A DNA stretch of 64,000 nucleotides from Bradyrhizobium sp. 200 (GTDB taxonomy: Bacteria; Pseudomonadota; Alphaproteobacteria; Rhizobiales; Xanthobacteraceae), in contig NZ_CP064689.1 of the NCBI RefSeq assembly GCF_023100945.1, positions 1,408,001-1,472,000 on the forward strand, read 5' to 3'. A program made the translations under genes and the position numbers. The notes below the pieces were generated by a model, which saw nothing but the letters and a program-made list of their open reading frames with translations, ran no database searches and was not told the DNA's origin. This document shows, one piece after another, positions 61,102 through 64,000 of this stretch (the stretch's first letter is position 1; each line of letters starts with the position of its first letter).

Positions 61102-61955
61102 TTGTCCTTGTCCCGGTCCTCGGCTTCCTTGCCGATCGTCGCGCCGAGAAATTCGCGAAGCGCCTCGGCCGATTGATCTGCCGCCGATTGATTGAATTCG
61201 AGGTGATGCCCCTGAATCTCAACGGGTGTCTTCAGGCCCGGCGCGTCGAAGGCGTGATAGGCGTCGGGATAGACGATAAGCTTGATCGGAACGCCTTGAT
61301 CCTTCTTGCGCGAGATCCCCCAGCCATCGCGGCCGGCCGCCAGGCCGCGGCACTCGTCCGCCGAGTTCCAATCGTCGCGCTCGCCGATCAAGATCAGCGT
61401 CGGCACCGTCATGTTTCCTTTCAGCCTCGTGCAGGGCGGGTAGAACGCGACCGCGGAGCGGAACTTGTTTGACGAGGCCTCCTCGGCAATTCCGCGTTCG
61501 ACCGACGAGAGGACCGACCAGCCGCCCATCGCAAAACCGATGGCGGCGACGCGCGAAGGATCGACCGAGGGGTGCTGCGCCAGAAAGTCCAGGGCGCGGT
61601 AGGCGTCGGAAGCGAAATCGGTTGATGCACTGTCTTTGCAACTGGTCTGGTTGCCGCGCGGACCAAGACTGTCCACCGAGAGCGTCACATAACCCCAGGA
61701 TGCGATGCGCTTGCCCCAGCGTTCGTCAATACGCCGCCAGTTGCCGTTGCAGCTATGCAGCAAGACCACCGCGGGCGAGGGGCCTGCGCCGCCCTTCGGA
61801 CGCCTCAGGTACCCCACGAGGGCATGCGAGCTTGCCAGCGGCGTTTCGAGTTCAACGACGGTGCCGTCCGACTGAGATTGAGCAGAGGCGCATTCGACCG
61901 CATGTCCGATCAGGAATGCACTGGCGAAGGCAGCGATCTTGGCGAGGCTCGTCAT
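61098..61955 (-). CDS. Dienelactone-hydrolase-like protein lacking the nucleophile
   Basis: 285 aa. Signal peptide up to about residue 26 (AAFASAFLIGHAVECASAQS). Alpha/beta-hydrolase fold: VVLLHSCNGNWRRI, elbow AAIGFAMGGWS, acid GERDDWNSADE and His in YPDAYHAFDAPG. In the family the elbow is G-x-C/S-x-G-G; here codon GCG gives Ala142, so the nucleophile is missing while Asp and His remain. Probably exported. Either a non-catalytic binding protein or a recently inactivated enzyme. Confidence 0.85.
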   Translation of the reverse strand: MTSLAKIAAFASAFLIGHAVECASAQSQSDGTVVELETPLASSHALVGYLRRPKGGAGPSPAVVLLHSCNGNWRRIDERWGKRIASWGYVTLSVDSLGPRGNQTSCKDSASTDFASDAYRALDFLAQHPSVDPSRVAAIGFAMGGWSVLSSVERGIAEEASSNKFRSAVAFYPPCTRLKGNMTVPTLILIGERDDWNSADECRGLAAGRDGWGISRKKDQGVPIKLIVYPDAYHAFDAPGLKTPVEIQGHHLEFNQSAADQSAEALREFLGATIGKEAEDRDKDK

Positions 61956-61994
61956 GGACTACCTCTAGCTCAAAAGTTCGAGACTGATGTCCCT

Positions 61995-62879
61995 TTATAC
62001 ACCCAAAATCTTCCTTGCGTTGGCCTTCATCACCTTCGGCCGGATCTCCTCGCGGATCTCCAGCTTGGCGAAATCGGCCAGCCAGCGGTCGGGCGTAATC
62101 ACCGGCCAGTCCGAGCCGAACAGCATCTTGTCCTGCAAAATCGAGTTGATGTAGCGCACGAGAATCGGCGGAAAATATTTCGGCGACCAGCCGGAGAGGT
62201 CGATATAGACGTTCGGCTTGTGGGTCGCGACCGACAGCGCCTCTTCCTGCCAGGGGAAGGAGGGATGCGCGAGGATGATCTTCAGGTCGGGAAAATCCGC
62301 GGCAACATCGTCCATATACATCGGGTTGGAATATTTCAGCCGCATCCCCATGCCGCCGGGCATGCCTGAGCCGACGCCGGTTTGCCCGGTGTGAAACAGC
62401 GCGATCGCGCCGCCTTCATTGATCGCTTCATAAAGCGGATAGGCCATGCGGTCGTTCGCGTAGAAGCCCTGCATGGTCGGATGGAATTTGAAGCCGCGGA
62501 CGCCGTATTCCTCGATCAGCTTCCGCGCTTCCCGCACGCCGAGCTTGCCCTTGTGCGGATCGATCGAGACAAAGGGGATCAGGACGTCGAGATGATCGGA
62601 GGCGACCTCCAGCATCTCGTAATTGTTGTAGCGGCGAAACCCGGTCTCGCGTTCGGCGTCGACCGGGAAGATCACGGCCGCGATATTCTTGGAGCGGTAA
62701 TAGGCCGCGGTCTCCGGTACGGTCGGCGGATGCTTGTGCGGCGATTTGAAATATTCCGCCATGCGCTTCTGGAAATCGTCATAGCCGTCGTCGCCATGCA
62801 GGCCGCAGGGCTCTTCGGCGTGGGTATGGATGTCGATCGCGACGACTTTCTCGATATCGGGCAGTTTGAGCTTGGGCAT
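61995..62879 (-). CDS. Amidohydrolase family 2 protein
   Basis: 294 aa. Metal motif DIHTHAEEP near residue 16, His in ALFHTGQTG, LAHPSFPWQ and Asp in FGSDWPVITPDRW. Family includes 4-oxalomesaconate hydratases and aromatic acid decarboxylases. Divergent from a MaoC pair across a 106-bp gap, with which it may share control and pathway. Related to the amidohydrolases at 9.5-11.7 kb. Confidence 0.9.
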   Translation of the reverse strand: MPKLKLPDIEKVVAIDIHTHAEEPCGLHGDDGYDDFQKRMAEYFKSPHKHPPTVPETAAYYRSKNIAAVIFPVDAERETGFRRYNNYEMLEVASDHLDVLIPFVSIDPHKGKLGVREARKLIEEYGVRGFKFHPTMQGFYANDRMAYPLYEAINEGGAIALFHTGQTGVGSGMPGGMGMRLKYSNPMYMDDVAADFPDLKIILAHPSFPWQEEALSVATHKPNVYIDLSGWSPKYFPPILVRYINSILQDKMLFGSDWPVITPDRWLADFAKLEIREEIRPKVMKANARKILGV

Positions 62880-62921
62880 TGGGCTTCCCCGGCGGCTTGA
62901 TTTTTGGATCTGGAAAATTGA

Positions 62922-62934
62922 TTATACTATATAA
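62922..62934. promoter_or_regulatory. AT-rich palindrome TTATA-CTA-TATAA
   Basis: A perfect 13-bp palindrome lies in the only AT-rich patch of the divergent region between the amidohydrolase and MaoC genes. Form and position suit a GntR-type operator or overlapping -10 elements. No regulator gene is adjacent, so the binding protein is unknown. Confidence 0.45.
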
Positions 62935-62985
62935 CGAATTCCGCAAGGCGGCAGAAACAAGACGCGGAAAATAAGGGAGTGTGGC

Positions 62986-63462
62986 ATGGCGCAGGCCGAA
63001 GCCTTCGAGACCGATTTCTGGAAAGACGCCAATCTGCGCAAGGTCTGGGACGACATCGTCCCCGGCGAGCCGCGCAAGACCATCCCCTACACGCTGACGA
63101 AAGAGGCGATCGAACTCTACTGCAAATCGGTCGGCGAGACCCACCCGATCTATTTTGACGAAGCTTACGCCAAAACCACCCGCTATGGCGGGCTGATCGC
63201 GCCGCCCTCGATCCATATCCTCCTGATGTTCTCCTGCACGCCGGCCGACGACTGGATGCGCTCGCCGGGCACGGTGAATGCCGGGCAGTCCTGGAGCTAC
63301 AACATTCCGGCAAGGCCCAATGACGTCATCACCCTGCAGGCCCGCGCGCTCGACAAGTTCATCAAGCGCGAGCGGCTGTTCGTGGTGCACGACAATGTCT
63401 TCTTCAACCAGAAGGGCGATGTAATCTGTTCCGGCCGCGGCTGGACGATTCGGCCGATGTAA
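62986..63462 (+). CDS. MaoC-like dehydratase subunit with degenerate active site
   Basis: 158 aa hot-dog-fold protein: PYTLTKEAIELYCKSVGETH, PIYFDEAYAKTTRYGGLIAP, PPSIHILLMF, DVITLQARALDKFIKRERLF. Aligned with the next gene, the catalytic Asp...His pair is Glu51 and Tyr56, so it probably serves as the non-catalytic half of a heteromeric enoyl-CoA hydratase. GGGAGTG before the ATG. 14 nt before its partner. Confidence 0.88.
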   Translation: MAQAEAFETDFWKDANLRKVWDDIVPGEPRKTIPYTLTKEAIELYCKSVGETHPIYFDEAYAKTTRYGGLIAPPSIHILLMFSCTPADDWMRSPGTVNAGQSWSYNIPARPNDVITLQARALDKFIKRERLFVVHDNVFFNQKGDVICSGRGWTIRPM

Positions 63463-63476
63463 GAGGGGAGCGATCA

Positions 63477-63926
63477 ATGACGACCACATTCGACAATCTC
63501 TCCGCCGGCGACGTCATCGACGGCCCGAAATTCGCGGTCTCACGCGAATCGATCCGCCTGTTCTGCGATGCCTCGCTCGACTACAACCCGCTGCATCTCG
63601 ACGACGACTACATGAAGGGCAATTTCGGCAAGACCAATTTCGGCGGCATCATCATGCACGGCATGAACAATTTCGGGCTGATCTCGCGCATGATCACGGA
63701 TTGGGCCTGTCCCGCCGGCGCGGTCCACCGGCGGCTTGAGACGCGGTGGGTCAAACCAGTCCGGCCCGGCGATACCATCCAGCCCACAGGGATCATCAAG
63801 GCCAAGCAAACGACTGAAAAATCCCGCTGGGTTTTGATCGACGTGGTGGTGAAGAACCAGCGCGAGGAAAAGGTCGCGACCGGCGAGGCCCTGGTCGAAT
63901 TCCCGCGCGACCTGTTTTGCCAGTGA
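63477..63926 (+). CDS. MaoC-family (R)-specific enoyl-CoA hydratase
   Basis: 149 aa hot-dog-fold protein with the hydratase-2 motif intact: CDASLDYNPLHLDDDYM (Asp35, Asn37, His40), then FGGIIMHGMNNFGLISRMI and GDTIQPTGIIKAKQ. It hydrates an enoyl-CoA, probably as a heteromer with the preceding protein. GGGAG before the ATG. The remaining 74 bases of the window show no further gene. Confidence 0.9.
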   Translation: MTTTFDNLSAGDVIDGPKFAVSRESIRLFCDASLDYNPLHLDDDYMKGNFGKTNFGGIIMHGMNNFGLISRMITDWACPAGAVHRRLETRWVKPVRPGDTIQPTGIIKAKQTTEKSRWVLIDVVVKNQREEKVATGEALVEFPRDLFCQ

Positions 63927-64000
63927 TTCCGAACAGCTCCATGGAAGCTCTGGCTTGACGATGCCCCATCGGGCCGAATGGCTGGAATATCATCCACCCG

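Noticed and set aside
62880..62985. Sigma-70 promoter TTGATT ... TATACT
   Set aside because: The spacing between the two boxes is about 20 bp, too long for a confident call; only the palindrome is reported.

Overview
The window reads as a chromosomal segment of a GC-rich alphaproteobacterium of the Rhizobiales, most likely Bradyrhizobium or a close relative. Support: an almost complete CpdR response regulator at the left edge, a Tat-exported OpgG with OpgH, several tripartite-tricarboxylate (Bug/TctC) receptors, paired class III cyclase/TPR proteins, and many short palindromic repeats (CATTGCGAG, CATTGCCGGG and CCTTCTCCCC types) of the kind scattered between genes in that genus. No phage, plasmid, CRISPR or rRNA genes are visible, and I see no intact insertion sequence. 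This assignment is inference from family resemblance; no database was searched.

Layout. 1-9.3 kb: cpdR end, tRNA-Val, cyclase/TPR protein, opgGH glucan operon, an FAD dehydrogenase and two small exported proteins. 9.5-12.2 kb: two metal-dependent amidohydrolases and a Rieske protein in one operon. 12.2-18.8 kb: a TIMP-like exported protein, a Gly-rich exported protein, a TetR/PspA/YiaA stress locus with three operator palindromes, a partly duplicated block with 17-bp minisatellites, and an overlapping acetyltransferase-like/membrane-protein pair. 19-34.2 kb: mostly catabolic genes (two-gene SDR/ModE-like group, old yellow enzyme, GFA protein, second cyclase/TPR protein, ThDP decarboxylase, flavin monooxygenase, M20 peptidase, TctABC, hydrolase pair). 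34.2-44 kb: a dadA remnant, a glutamate/aspartate-type ABC transporter, D-amino acid aminotransferase, AhpD-like protein, solo Bug receptor, and a three-gene FAH / flavin monooxygenase / Ldh operon. 44.3-48.4 kb: a very large GAF x5-GGDEF-EAL protein. 48.4-58.6 kb: small stress or exported proteins, two truncated polysaccharide genes, a LysR-controlled SDR/pirin/WrbA operon, another Bug receptor, a histone H1-like protein and a membrane protein. 58.7-64 kb: prolyl-tRNA editing protein, 2-haloacid dehalogenase and a dead copy of it, DUF302, a dienelactone-hydrolase-like protein lacking its nucleophile, an amidohydrolase, and a MaoC pair.

Together the genes suggest a soil organism rich in uptake systems and oxidative or hydrolytic catabolism of organic acids, amino acids and aromatic or xenobiotic-like compounds, with envelope and electrophile stress responses. 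The least ordinary content is (i) the three-palindrome operator and the duplicated minisatellite around pspA-yiaA, (ii) five sensor modules repeating at exactly 546 bp in the c-di-GMP enzyme, and (iii) at least six gene relics hidden in intergenic DNA (transposase tail, dadA, epimerase, acetyltransferase, tctC tail, dehalogenase head), which mark old deletions and insertions.
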